A stretch of DNA of 35,473 bases from Bacteroidota bacterium (GTDB taxonomy: Bacteria > Bacteroidota > Bacteroidia > Bacteroidales > JAADGE01), in contig JAJRUH010000010.1 of assembly GCA_024277895.1 (NCBI GenBank), positions 1 through 35,473 on the forward strand, read 5' to 3'. The notes beneath the pieces were generated by a model. It worked only from the letters and a program-made list of their open reading frames with translations, made no database searches and had not been told where the DNA came from. The position numbers and the translations under genes are program-made. Below are positions 17,116 to 25,701 of the stretch, in pieces (position 1 is the stretch's first letter; the number at the start of each line of letters is the position of its first letter).

Positions 17116-18459
17116 ATGAATTTGAATGAATTAAGTGCCGTAACACCTATTGACGGAAGATACAGAAAAAAAACAGAAGAATTATCCCCTTTTTTTTCGG
17201 AATATGCATTGATAAAATATCGCTTAAAGGTTGAAATTGAATATTTTATTGCTTTGTGTGAAATTCCTTTGCCTCAACTTAAATCGGTTGATAAATCGCT
17301 TTTCAGAAACATCAGAAATATTGTTGCAGATTTTACAGAAAAAGATGCCGAAAAAGTTAAGGATATTGAAAAAATTACAAATCACGATGTTAAAGCCGCA
17401 GAGTATTTTTTGAAAGAAAAATTTGATGAATCAGGTCTGTCGGAGTTTAAAGAATTTATTCATTTCGGTTTAACCTCGCAAGATATTAACAATACGGCAT
17501 TTCCGATGATGATAAGAGATGCCGTTGAAGAAATTTATTTGCCTTTGCTTAAAAACCTGACGGAAACTTTATTTGAACTTGCCGACAGGTATAAAGATAT
17601 TCCGATGTTGGCACGAACGCACGGACAACCGGCATCACCGACACGTTTGGGAAAAGAAATTGAAGTTTTTACGGAACGTTTGAGAAAGCAAATTGCTTAT
17701 TTGCAGATAATTCCGTATTCGGCAAAATTCGGCGGTGCTACCGGAAATTTTAATGCACATTATGTTGCTTATCCGGAAATTGACTGGGTAAAATTTGCAA
17801 ATTCATTCGTAAATCACGTTTTGGATTTAGACCGTTCACAAACAACGACACAAATTGAGCATTACGACAATTTAGCTGCATTTTTTGATAATTTAAAGCG
17901 AATAAATACAATTTTAATCGATTTGTCGCGTGATTTTTGGACTTATATTTCAATGAATTATTTCAAACAAAAAATAAATAAAAATGAAGTCGGTTCATCG
18001 GCCATGCCGCATAAAGTAAACCCTATTGATTTTGAAAATGCCGAAGGAAATTTGGGCTTGGCTAATGCCGTAAGCGAGCATTTGTCGGCAAAATTGCCTG
18101 TTTCTCGCTTGCAAAGAGATTTAACCGACAGCACCGTAATACGAAATATCGGCTTGCCTTTTGCTTATTCGTTAATCGCTTATAAGTCGTTGCTTAAAGG
18201 ATTTAATAAACTTGAACTTAATGAAGTAGCCGTAAAGCAAGATTTGCAAAAAAATTATGCCGTTGTTGCGGAAGCCGTACAAACTATTTTGCGACGTGAG
18301 AATTATCCCGAACCGTATGAAGCACTAAAACAACTTACTAGAACAAATGCCGAAATTAATGCCGATGTGATTTCTGAATTTATTAAAAGTTTGAATGTAA
18401 GCGATAAAATTAAAAATGAACTTTTGAAAATTACTCCGGAAAATTATACGGGAATTTAG
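17116..18459 (+). CDS. purB: Adenylosuccinate lyase
   Basis: A 447-residue cytoplasmic enzyme of the fumarase/aspartase superfamily. It converts adenylosuccinate to AMP and SAICAR to AICAR, both releasing fumarate. The start MNLNELSAVTPIDGRY matches the PurB N-terminus; the upstream in-frame ATG at 17107 (MPNMNL) is the alternative, and the open frame back to 17065 is unlikely to be translated. Visible motifs are ARTHGQPASPTRLGKE and the signature loop GSSAMPHKVNPIDFENAEGN, which holds the catalytic Ser. The arrangement and length are like the E. coli type. It stands alone, divergent from dinB and convergent (7-bp gap) with the TerB/DnaJ gene. Confidence 0.95.
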   Translation: MNLNELSAVTPIDGRYRKKTEELSPFFSEYALIKYRLKVEIEYFIALCEIPLPQLKSVDKSLFRNIRNIVADFTEKDAEKVKDIEKITNHDVKAAEYFLKEKFDESGLSEFKEFIHFGLTSQDINNTAFPMMIRDAVEEIYLPLLKNLTETLFELADRYKDIPMLARTHGQPASPTRLGKEIEVFTERLRKQIAYLQIIPYSAKFGGATGNFNAHYVAYPEIDWVKFANSFVNHVLDLDRSQTTTQIEHYDNLAAFFDNLKRINTILIDLSRDFWTYISMNYFKQKINKNEVGSSAMPHKVNPIDFENAEGNLGLANAVSEHLSAKLPVSRLQRDLTDSTVIRNIGLPFAYSLIAYKSLLKGFNKLELNEVAVKQDLQKNYAVVAEAVQTILRRENYPEPYEALKQLTRTNAEINADVISEFIKSLNVSDKIKNELLKITPENYTGI

Positions 18460-18466
18460 TTGGATA

Positions 18467-19285
18467 TTAAATATTTTTTGACTTTTTTATGGTATCATAC
18501 GCTTCCTTAATTTCCTGAAATTTTTCTTCGGCATTTTTAAGAACTTCTTTGCTCTCGCCGGCAAATTTATCGGGATGGTGTTTTTTTGCCAAATTTCTGT
18601 ATGCTCTTTTCAGTTGCGATTTTGTTACCGACGGCGAAACTCCCATTATTCTGTATGCTTCATACGGAAATAAAAATGATGATGAATTTTTGACAGATTT
18701 TTGATATGCCTGTTTCCGTTTAAGCTCTTCTTCATCAATAAGTCCTTTTTTAATGTATAATTTTTTTACGGCTTCGTAAGTTTGTTTCGGAATATTAAGT
18801 AACTTGCTTATATTCAGGATGAAATTATCTTCTTTTTTATTCAATACTCCGTCATAAGATGCAAGATTAAAAAGTGAATAAAGAATGAAAATCTTAACTT
18901 TTCCTCCGGTTTTTCTCAATTTTCGGCATATATCTTTAATATCCGGTGTTTTATTTTTATATTCACTAAATAATTTTTCTGTCTGTTTTTCGGAATAAGA
19001 AGAAAATGTTTGTTTCAAAATATTCAGTTTTTTTTCATCGCTTATTTTCTTAATGTCAAGAAAAGCCGACATTAAAAGATAAATATTTCTGTCAATTTCG
19101 CCGAAAAGCTCTCCGTTACGCCTTTTATAATAAAAAATAAAGAATATTACGGCAAATGCCACAGAACTTATTCTTAACCAAGATATTACATAATTATAAT
19201 TTAAACCTGCGTACGAAATAACAATCGAAAAAATTGCTGATGAAAGTAAAAAAACAGTTACAAAAACAAGAAGATAATACTTCAC
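18467..19285 (-). CDS. Membrane-anchored TerB/DnaJ-domain protein (DjlA-like)
   Basis: A 272-residue protein with two N-terminal membrane segments (about 4-26 and 34-53), a TerB-like helical domain (about 63-175, with acidic patches AFLDIKKISDE and ASYDGVLNKKED) and a C-terminal J domain (about 208-270) carrying the HPD motif at 237-239. This order matches DjlA-type co-chaperones, which stimulate DnaK at the membrane. The start is GTG: the bases GTGA carry both this start and the TGA stop of the upstream nucleotidyltransferase, so the two genes are translationally coupled. No functional link between the pair is known to me. Confidence 0.85.
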   Translation of the reverse strand: MKYYLLVFVTVFLLSSAIFSIVISYAGLNYNYVISWLRISSVAFAVIFFIFYYKRRNGELFGEIDRNIYLLMSAFLDIKKISDEKKLNILKQTFSSYSEKQTEKLFSEYKNKTPDIKDICRKLRKTGGKVKIFILYSLFNLASYDGVLNKKEDNFILNISKLLNIPKQTYEAVKKLYIKKGLIDEEELKRKQAYQKSVKNSSSFLFPYEAYRIMGVSPSVTKSQLKRAYRNLAKKHHPDKFAGESKEVLKNAEEKFQEIKEAYDTIKKSKNI

Positions 19286-19887
19286 TTTATTACTTTTTTA
19301 AAATGTAAATCATAATCGGAACGAGTATTAATATTTGCCGATATTTTATTATTGTTTACCGGAATATAATATTTCTTAAATCTGTTCAAAAACAGTTTCA
19401 TATTTAAATTAAAATCTATTTCGTTTTTAACAAAATTTATTACTTTTTCGGAAATTAAAACCGGATGCCCGCCTCTGTTTTCGTATGACGGAATTATATA
19501 ATCACCTTTTTCGTAATTTTCTTTCAAAACCTCTAAAATTTCTTGGCTTACGAACGGATTATCAATATTTTGGAGAAATACACAATCGCTGTTTTTTATT
19601 TCTTTTACACCCTTTTTTAAAGAAAAAATTTTTCCTTTTTCCGGATTTTCGTTTATAACAAATTTTATTTTATCGGAAAATACTAACTTTTTTTCATTTA
19701 AAGAGTTATAATTTATTTTGTTTAGAACAACAATTACCGAATTACAACCGAAATCAAGATATTCTTCCGTAATTTTTTGCAAAAAATTTCTCTTTTCGTC
19801 AAATTTAAGTTCGGTTTTATGAACTTTCATTCTTTCAGAAAATCCTGCGGCAAGAATTATTGCAGACATATTTTTGCATTTTTTCAT
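19282..19887 (-). CDS. MobA-like nucleotidyltransferase (MocA/YgfJ-like)
   Basis: A 201-residue cytoplasmic NTP transferase. The N-terminal signature LAAGFSERMKVHKTELKF matches the MobA/MocA pattern (LAAGxSxRMGxxK), and NIDNPFVS corresponds to the metal-binding GDxPxV region. ENRGGHPVLIS is the usual family motif before the C-terminal third. MocA (YgfJ) adds CMP to molybdopterin for molybdenum hydroxylases. The divergent neighbour is a YgfK-like gene, and in E. coli ygfJ and ygfK are also adjacent, so a cofactor role is favoured. It differs from classic MocA where Gly is replaced (GFSERMKVHK), so another nucleotide or sugar substrate is possible. An alternative start is the ATG at 19869. Confidence 0.75.
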   Translation of the reverse strand: MKKCKNMSAIILAAGFSERMKVHKTELKFDEKRNFLQKITEEYLDFGCNSVIVVLNKINYNSLNEKKLVFSDKIKFVINENPEKGKIFSLKKGVKEIKNSDCVFLQNIDNPFVSQEILEVLKENYEKGDYIIPSYENRGGHPVLISEKVINFVKNEIDFNLNMKLFLNRFKKYYIPVNNNKISANINTRSDYDLHFKKVIK

Positions 19888-19938
19888 AAAGCAAAAGTAT
19901 AACTTAAGTTTAAATATAAATAATTAAAACAATTTTAT

Positions 19939-19946
19939 TACCTTTG
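19939..19946 (+). promoter_or_regulatory. Candidate -7 element (TACCTTTG) for the ygfK-like gene
   Basis: TACCTTTG matches TAnnTTTG and lies 27 bp upstream of the chosen ATG at 19974, inside the 86-bp divergent interval. It supports the later start, because the longer frame would begin within the promoter element. No -33 TTG at normal spacing. Confidence 0.45.
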
Positions 19947-19973
19947 TTGCCCTTTTTATGTAAATTTATACCT

Positions 19974-22541
19974 ATGACAGATAAATTCACACCCGCACCC
20001 TTAAAAAAGTTACTTCAAATTATTATTAATGAATACGATACAAAAAAAAGTATTTTAGGAATTTATGAAGAACAGTTTTTTAGACCCGGCAAAAATGATA
20101 AATTTCGTTCACATCGTTTCGGGAAACTTCTCGAAACTCCGATAGGCGTTGCCGCGGGACCTCATACACAACTTTCTCAAAATATTATTGCCGCTTGGCT
20201 TACCGGTGCAAGATACATAGAACTTAAAACCGTCCAAACTCTCGACGAACTCGAAGTGTCGAAGCCGTGCATTGATATGCAGGACGAAGGATACAATTGC
20301 GAGTGGTCGCAAGAGCTTAAAATACATCAATCTTTTGACGAATACCTGAACGCTTGGATTTTAATTCATATTTTGAAAGATAAACTGAATATCGGAACGC
20401 ACGAAGAACCCGGTTTTATTTTCAATATGAGTGCCGGATACGATTTAGCAGGAATTATGAAAAAAAACGTGCAATGGTTTTTTGATAAAATGACAAATGC
20501 TTCCGCAGAATTGAAACAAAAAGTCGAAGATATAAAAGATATTTACCCGAATGTAGTTAATCTGAATATAAATCCGGAAATTACCGACAATATTACACTT
20601 TCTACAATGCACGGTTGTCCTCCGGATGAAATTGAGCAAATTGCCCAGTATCTTATTACCGAAAGAAAATTACATACAACAATAAAACTTAATCCCACGC
20701 TTCTCGGAAAAGATAATTTAAGAGAAATTATTAAAAATTCCGGATTTAACACGGAAGTCCCGGACGAAGCATTCGAACACGACGTAAAATACGGCGATGC
20801 ACTCGGTTTTATAAAAAGACTTACCGAAAAAGCAAAAGAAAATAATGTGTTTTTCGGATTGAAACTTACAAACACTCTCGAAAGCATTAACAACAAAGAT
20901 ATTTTTCCCGAAAAAGAGAAAATGATGTATGCAAGCGGAAAAGTATTACATCCTATTTCGATAAATGTTGCCCGTATGCTGCAAAACGATTTCGGAGGCA
21001 GTTTAGATATTTCATTTTCAGGCGGTGCCGATGCTTTTAATATTACGGATATAGTAAATTGCGGATTGTATCCGGTTACCGTAAGTTCAGACTTGCTTAA
21101 ACCCGGCGGTTACGGCAGACTTCAGCAATACATTGATAATCTGATAGGTAAAAATATTTCTGTTTCAAAAGAAAGCAAACTTATAACTTTAAACGACTAT
21201 GCCGACAAGGTAAAAACAGACAAACGCTACAAAAAAGAAGGTCCGCACGACCCGAGTATTAAAACTTTCAGGAAACTGGAAAAATTTGATTGTTCTTATG
21301 CACCCTGCGAAGATACCTGCCCTACGAATCAGGGCATTCCGTCGTATATGTATTACACGGCAAAAGGCGATTTTGAAAAAGCTTATGAAGTAATTACCGA
21401 AACAAATCCTTTTCCGAATGCTACAGGAATGGTTTGCGACCATACCTGCCAATCAAAATGCACACGCATAAACTACGATAATCCGTTGAGAATAAGAGAT
21501 ATAAAGCGTTTTGTAACCGAACTGCACAATAAAAATCTTAATCCCGAAGCCTGTGTTGCCGACACTTTCAGAAATGAAAATAAAAAGCAATTAAAAGTTG
21601 CTGTAATAGGTGCGGGACCTTCGGGGCTTTCGGCGGCATATTTTTTAAATAAAGCCGGTTTTGAAGTCGAAATTTTTGAAGCAAAAGAAAAAGCCGGAGG
21701 TATGGTATCGGCTGCAATTCCTAAATTTCGTCTCGGAGACAATGCCGTTGATATCGACATAAACAATATTGAAGAAGAAGGAGTAAAAGTTTATTTCGGA
21801 CATAAAGTCAATAAAGAAAAATTTGAAGAATTAAGAAAAAAATCGGATTATATATACATTGGTGTCGGAGCTCAAAATGCCGTTTCGTTTATGATTGAAG
21901 GCGATGATACCGAAGGGTTGCTCGACCCTCTTGAATTTCTGTATGAGGCAAAAGCCGGAAAAATTACGAAATTCGGCAAAAACGTCGTAATCATAGGAGG
22001 CGGAAATACGGCAATGGATGCTGCAAGAACGGCATATCGCCTTGTCGGCAAAAACGGAAAAGTTACCGTACTTTATCGCAGAACAATTCAACAAATGCCT
22101 GCCGAATATCAGGAAATTAAAGATGTTTTGGCAGAAGGTATTGAAATTAAAGAGCTTGTAAATCCGGTAAAAATAAATTCGGAAAACGGAAAAATAATAT
22201 CGCTTACCTGCCGAAGAATGAAACTCGGAGAAAAAGACGCAAGCGGAAGGGCAAGACCCGTTGAAATTCCCGATTCCGATTTTGAATTTGAAACAGACAC
22301 CGTAATTCCGGCAATAGGTCAGCAACTTGCGGTTGATTTTGCAGACAAAAAACTTCTGAAAACAGAAGAAAGCAAATACGAAACAAAAATAGCGAACGTA
22401 TTTATCGGCGGCGATGCAAAACGAAATGCGTCAACACTTATAAAAGCAATAGGCGACGGCAGAAAAGCCGCACAGGAAATCATTAATAAAGCCGGTATTG
22501 ATTTTAATACGAAAACAAATTCTTTTGCAGACAGAAAATAA
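19974..22541 (+). CDS. ygfK: YgfK-like flavoprotein oxidoreductase, main part (split gene)
   Basis: An 855-residue protein. Residues 1-400 form the YgfK-specific N-terminal TIM-barrel-like region with TMHGCPPDEIEQIA (211-224), a hallmark of the family. Residues 438-500 have six Cys (440, 445, 449, 488, 492, 496) as in the iron-sulfur domain of the glutamate synthase small subunit. FAD and NAD(P) sites follow: GAGPSGL (546-552) and GGGNTA (675-680), closing with IGGDAKRNASTL. The family is annotated as putative selenate reductase and is linked to selenium-dependent molybdenum hydroxylases; the true reaction is unproven. TAA at 22539 is followed in the same frame by the next gene, which carries the ferredoxin tail normally fused to YgfK. 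Confidence 0.85.
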   Translation: MTDKFTPAPLKKLLQIIINEYDTKKSILGIYEEQFFRPGKNDKFRSHRFGKLLETPIGVAAGPHTQLSQNIIAAWLTGARYIELKTVQTLDELEVSKPCIDMQDEGYNCEWSQELKIHQSFDEYLNAWILIHILKDKLNIGTHEEPGFIFNMSAGYDLAGIMKKNVQWFFDKMTNASAELKQKVEDIKDIYPNVVNLNINPEITDNITLSTMHGCPPDEIEQIAQYLITERKLHTTIKLNPTLLGKDNLREIIKNSGFNTEVPDEAFEHDVKYGDALGFIKRLTEKAKENNVFFGLKLTNTLESINNKDIFPEKEKMMYASGKVLHPISINVARMLQNDFGGSLDISFSGGADAFNITDIVNCGLYPVTVSSDLLKPGGYGRLQQYIDNLIGKNISVSKESKLITLNDYADKVKTDKRYKKEGPHDPSIKTFRKLEKFDCSYAPCEDTCPTNQGIPSYMYYTAKGDFEKAYEVITETNPFPNATGMVCDHTCQSKCTRINYDNPLRIRDIKRFVTELHNKNLNPEACVADTFRNENKKQLKVAVIGAGPSGLSAAYFLNKAGFEVEIFEAKEKAGGMVSAAIPKFRLGDNAVDIDINNIEEEGVKVYFGHKVNKEKFEELRKKSDYIYIGVGAQNAVSFMIEGDDTEGLLDPLEFLYEAKAGKITKFGKNVVIIGGGNTAMDAARTAYRLVGKNGKVTVLYRRTIQQMPAEYQEIKDVLAEGIEIKELVNPVKINSENGKIISLTCRRMKLGEKDASGRARPVEIPDSDFEFETDTVIPAIGQQLAVDFADKKLLKTEESKYETKIANVFIGGDAKRNASTLIKAIGDGRKAAQEIINKAGIDFNTKTNSFADRK

Positions 22542-22559
22542 CATTCCGTTAAAGAATTG

Positions 22560-23213
22560 ATGCTGAAAAAAACAAAACGTATTCCCGGCATTCCCGTTAA
22601 GGAAATTGATTTAAACGACCGCAAAAACTTTAAACTCGTAACGGCAACAATGACTTCGGAAGAAGCCGTTGCGGAAGCATCACGCTGTTTGCTTTGCGAT
22701 GAAGTTTGTAATGTATGCACAACGCTTTGCCCGAATCTTGCTTTGCAACACTATGAGGTTGAGTCGATTAAATTTAAACTGCAAAAAATAGAAAACGGAA
22801 AAATCGTTGATGACGATATATTTGAAATAACACAAAAAGAGCAAATAATACATATTGCCGATTGGTGTAATATGTGTGCAAATTGCGAAACTTTTTGCCC
22901 TTCTTCCGGTGCACCGTATAAAGAAAAACCGCATTTATATTTAAATAAAACTACCTTTGCAGCCGAAAAAGACGGATATTATTACGACAACAAAAATCAA
23001 ACATTGCTGGCAAAAGAAAGCGGCTTTGATTTCAGCTTAACGGAAAAGGATAATTTTTATCTGTATCAGTCGGATAATCTTATCGCAAAATTAGATAAAA
23101 AAACTTTTGAAATAACAGATTATACCGGTGCCGAAAATGAAGATTATGATTTAAAAAAAGCCGCCGAAATGAGCATAATTTTAAAAGGAGCTGAAAAAAT
23201 TACCGGAAATTAA
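22560..23213 (+). CDS. Ferredoxin-type C-terminal part of the YgfK-like protein (separate ORF)
   Basis: A 217-residue iron-sulfur protein. Cysteines 43, 46, 50, 53 and 57 (CLLCDEVCNVCTTLCP) and 103, 106, 109 and 113 (CNMCANCETFCP) can hold two [4Fe-4S] clusters. The preceding text EEAVAEASRCLLCD is the usual start of the C-terminal ferredoxin part of one-piece YgfK proteins. It is in the same frame as the upstream gene, with only TAA and six codons between the two ORFs, so a single nonsense codon or a natural split explains the layout. The start used is ATG at 22560. If translated, it should dock on the flavoprotein to relay electrons. Confidence 0.8.
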   Translation: MLKKTKRIPGIPVKEIDLNDRKNFKLVTATMTSEEAVAEASRCLLCDEVCNVCTTLCPNLALQHYEVESIKFKLQKIENGKIVDDDIFEITQKEQIIHIADWCNMCANCETFCPSSGAPYKEKPHLYLNKTTFAAEKDGYYYDNKNQTLLAKESGFDFSLTEKDNFYLYQSDNLIAKLDKKTFEITDYTGAENEDYDLKKAAEMSIILKGAEKITGN

Positions 23214-23244
23214 AATAAATTACAGAAAATAAATACAAATAATA

Positions 23245-24735
23245 ATGATAAAATTAATTGAAAAAGTAACAAACGAAAAAGCATTGGAAAATGCTGTTGA
23301 AAGGTATCGCAAACACGGAATTATTCTTCCTACATTTGCCCAACAAAAAAATCCGGAATTAATTCCCGAAAAAATTAAAAATGAATTAAAAAATATCGGA
23401 TTATGGGATTTTAATCCCTTAAATTTATTCAGAATAACTTGGAAAAACGAACCAAAAGAATTCGGAGGATTGTTCGGAAAACCGAATTACATCGAACTTC
23501 CGACGGAAATTACCGGAGTTGATGCTCGTATTGTTTTATTGGTGGGGAAATATTTTCCTACCGGAGCACATAAAGTAGGTGCCGCATACGGCTGCCTTGC
23601 CCCGAGAATTACTACCGGCGAGTTTGACCCGTCTTTCCATAAAGCTGTTTGGCCGTCAACGGGAAACTATTGTCGAGGCGGTGCTTTCGACAGTAAACTT
23701 ATGGATACCGAAGCCATTGCCATTCTTCCCGAAGAAATGAGCCGAGAACGTTTTGATTGGCTCAAAAACGAAGCACAAGCAACCGTTATTGCAACTCCCG
23801 GAAGTGAATCTAACGTAAAAGAAATTTACGACAAATGCTGGGAACTTCGCAGAACGCGTGATGATGTCGTTATTTTTAACCAATTTGACGAATTCGGAAA
23901 TTCCGTTTGGCACTACAATATTACCGGAAATGCGATAGAAGAAGTTTATAACTTACTGAAAACCGAAAAAAGCAACCTTTCAGCTTATGTTTCGGCAACC
24001 GGTTCGGCAGGAACAATTGCAGCCGGCGATTATTTAAAAACATTGACTCCGAATATGAAAATTGTAGCTTCGGAAGCTTTGCAATGTCCTACTATTTTAC
24101 GCAACGGTTTCGGGGCTCACCGTATTGAAGGCATAGGCGACAAGCATATTCCGTGGATACACAATACCAAAAATACCGATGTAGTTACCGCAATCGACGA
24201 TGAAGACCCGATGCGATTATTACGCCTTTTTAACGAACCCGAAGGACATAAATATTTAAAATCGCAAGGCGTATCGCAAGAAATTATCGACGAACTTCCT
24301 CTGCTCGGAATTTCTAGTATAGGAAACCTGCTTTCGGCAATAAAAACCGCAAAATATTTTGAAATGACTTCCGACGATATAATCGTTACCGTTGCCACCG
24401 ACAGCTCCGATATGTATAAATCCAGAATTAAAGAACTGGAAGAAGAAAGAGGAAAATACAACGAATTACAAGCGGCAAAAGACTTCGAGAAATGTATTTT
24501 CGGACAACAAACCGACAATATGAAAGAACTCGGTTATCAAGACAGAAAAGCCGTTCATAATTTGAAATATTATACTTGGATTGAGCAACAAGCAAAAGAT
24601 TCCGAAGATTTAAGTCAACTATGGTACGACAGAGATATTTGGAATAAAATTTTCAATCAAGTTCATCGTTGGGACGAATTAATTAACGAATTCAACGAAA
24701 GAACCGGAGTTCTGAAAAAATATTTAAATTCTTGA
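23245..24735 (+). CDS. PLP-dependent enzyme, fold type II (tryptophan synthase beta/cysteine synthase superfamily)
   Basis: A 496-residue cytoplasmic enzyme. The PLP lysine is probably K110 in PTGAHKVGAAYG; the phosphate-binding loop is SATGSAGTIAAGDYL (250-264). It is about 100 residues longer than YgeX (diaminopropionate ammonia-lyase) and about 150-200 longer than a cysteine synthase, and lacks the zinc ribbon of the second PLP enzyme in this window. Likely chemistry is beta-elimination or replacement on an amino acid, but the substrate is not identifiable. It starts 31 bp after the YgfK ferredoxin ORF and is probably in the same operon, which suggests that the YgfK complex and this enzyme act in one amino-acid or selenium/sulfur-linked pathway. 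Confidence 0.8.
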   Translation: MIKLIEKVTNEKALENAVERYRKHGIILPTFAQQKNPELIPEKIKNELKNIGLWDFNPLNLFRITWKNEPKEFGGLFGKPNYIELPTEITGVDARIVLLVGKYFPTGAHKVGAAYGCLAPRITTGEFDPSFHKAVWPSTGNYCRGGAFDSKLMDTEAIAILPEEMSRERFDWLKNEAQATVIATPGSESNVKEIYDKCWELRRTRDDVVIFNQFDEFGNSVWHYNITGNAIEEVYNLLKTEKSNLSAYVSATGSAGTIAAGDYLKTLTPNMKIVASEALQCPTILRNGFGAHRIEGIGDKHIPWIHNTKNTDVVTAIDDEDPMRLLRLFNEPEGHKYLKSQGVSQEIIDELPLLGISSIGNLLSAIKTAKYFEMTSDDIIVTVATDSSDMYKSRIKELEEERGKYNELQAAKDFEKCIFGQQTDNMKELGYQDRKAVHNLKYYTWIEQQAKDSEDLSQLWYDRDIWNKIFNQVHRWDELINEFNERTGVLKKYLNS

Positions 24736-24746
24736 CGATATTTAAA

Positions 24747-24778
24747 CTTATCCGATGACTTTAAGTTCGTCGGATAAG
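24747..24778. terminator. Hairpin after the ygfK operon (first)
   Basis: A 9-bp perfect stem CTTATCCGA/TCGGATAAG (24747-24755, 24770-24778) with a 14-nt loop, 11 bp past the PLP gene stop. There is no T-run, so it may stabilise the 3' end rather than terminate. Confidence 0.45.
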
Positions 24779-24796
24779 GTAACAACTTTACAGACT

Positions 24797-24840
24797 GCCC
24801 GTATTACTCTAAATACGGGCATTTGTATGACTATATTTTT
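24797..24840 (+). terminator. Terminator after the ygfK operon (second)
   Basis: An 8-bp perfect GC-containing stem GCCCGTAT/ATACGGGC (24797-24804, 24813-24820) followed by a T-rich stretch ending ATATTTTT. It is a plausible rho-independent terminator for the ygfK-PLP operon, though the T-run is not immediate. Confidence 0.6.
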
Positions 24841-24940
24841 ATTAATACGGTCATTTTACCCTTAAAATTTACAATTAAACTTTGATAAAGTTATCAATTC
24901 ACGAGTTACTCAAAGATAACGAAAAGTTGTTAGTCTTTGT

Positions 24941-25471
24941 TTAAAACAATTCTTGTTGCCCGTCTTTCAAATAACCTTCCAATTTCAGTAACTTATCTTT
25001 TGTTTTTAAACCGCCTGCATAACCGACTAAATCACCGGAATTTCCTATTATTCTGTGACAAGGAACAATAATAGATATTGCATTAGCCCCTGTTGCGGAA
25101 GCAACTGCGCGAACCGCTTTTTCATTATTCATAATTTTTGAAAGTCCTGAATAGCTTTCTGTTTTTCCGTAAGGAATTTTCAGAAGTGCATTCCAAACCT
25201 TTTTTTGAAAATCTGTTCCGGCAAACAGGAGAGGAATGGTAAATTCTTTTCGTTTTCTTTTAAAATATTCATTAAGCTGCAACTTTGTTTGCTTTGTAAT
25301 ATCCGTTTCTTCTTCAATATATTCTCCGTTTAATTCATATTGAATTCTTGAATCAATTGCTGATCGCATTTTTCGGTAAAACCAGTCAGCCAAACAAAGT
25401 CTGTCGTTTAAAGAACCGAGAATTAATTCGCCGTAAGGTGTTTTAAAATATTGAATACTTATTTGATGCAT
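24941..25471 (-). CDS. ogt: Methylated-DNA--protein-cysteine methyltransferase
   Basis: A 176-residue suicide DNA-repair protein that takes methyl groups from O6-methylguanine (and O4-methylthymine) onto its own cysteine. The active-site motif is IIVPCHRIIG, preceded by the helix-turn-helix region (KIPYGKTESYSGLS, AVRAVASATGANAI) and followed by GYAGGLKTKDKLLKLEG. It has the Ogt length and no Ada N-terminal zinc domain. It is a single gene on the minus strand between two plus-strand operons, convergent with the ygfK operon and divergent from the glycyl radical enzyme genes. The start is ATG at 25471. Confidence 0.93.
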   Translation of the reverse strand: MHQISIQYFKTPYGELILGSLNDRLCLADWFYRKMRSAIDSRIQYELNGEYIEEETDITKQTKLQLNEYFKRKRKEFTIPLLFAGTDFQKKVWNALLKIPYGKTESYSGLSKIMNNEKAVRAVASATGANAISIIVPCHRIIGNSGDLVGYAGGLKTKDKLLKLEGYLKDGQQELF

Positions 25472-25524
25472 TTTAACAGACTTAAATTTTAGTTCTCAAT
25501 ATACGATTTTTTTAAGTAATAACT

Positions 25525-25555
25525 ATTGCTTATAATGTTAAATAATTGTAAATTT
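25525..25555 (+). promoter_or_regulatory. Candidate promoter for the hydroxyproline dehydratase operon
   Basis: TTG at 25525-25527, a 20-bp spacer, then TAAATTTG at 25548-25555. This fits the Bacteroidota pattern (TTG, 19-21 bp, TAnnTTTG) better than any other site in the window. Transcription would start near 25562, leaving a leader of about 140 nt that contains the palindrome at 25605-25626. Confidence 0.6.
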
Positions 25556-25604
25556 GCAGACGTTAATGAAATCAGTATTCCTGCATATTAATCTTTGTTC
25601 ATAT

Positions 25605-25626
25605 ACTTATAAAGGCCTTTATGAGT
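25605..25626. promoter_or_regulatory. 22-bp palindrome in the leader of the glycyl radical operon
   Basis: ACTTATAAAGG joined directly to CCTTTATGAGT: two 11-bp arms with a single mismatch and no spacer. It lies about 45 bp downstream of the predicted transcription start and 76 bp upstream of the activase start. The gap-free symmetry suits a dimeric regulator better than an RNA hairpin. Confidence 0.4.
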
Positions 25627-25701
25627 GTTTGATGTTCTATAACTTTTCCTGAATCTTATCCTTTTTTTCCTTTTTAATCAAGTTTACTGTTTCAATTTTT
25701 T

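Noticed and set aside
21831-22325. Minus-strand ORF of 164 residues within ygfK
   Set aside because: It is opposite a strongly conserved FAD/NAD(P)-binding coding region and has no family motifs.
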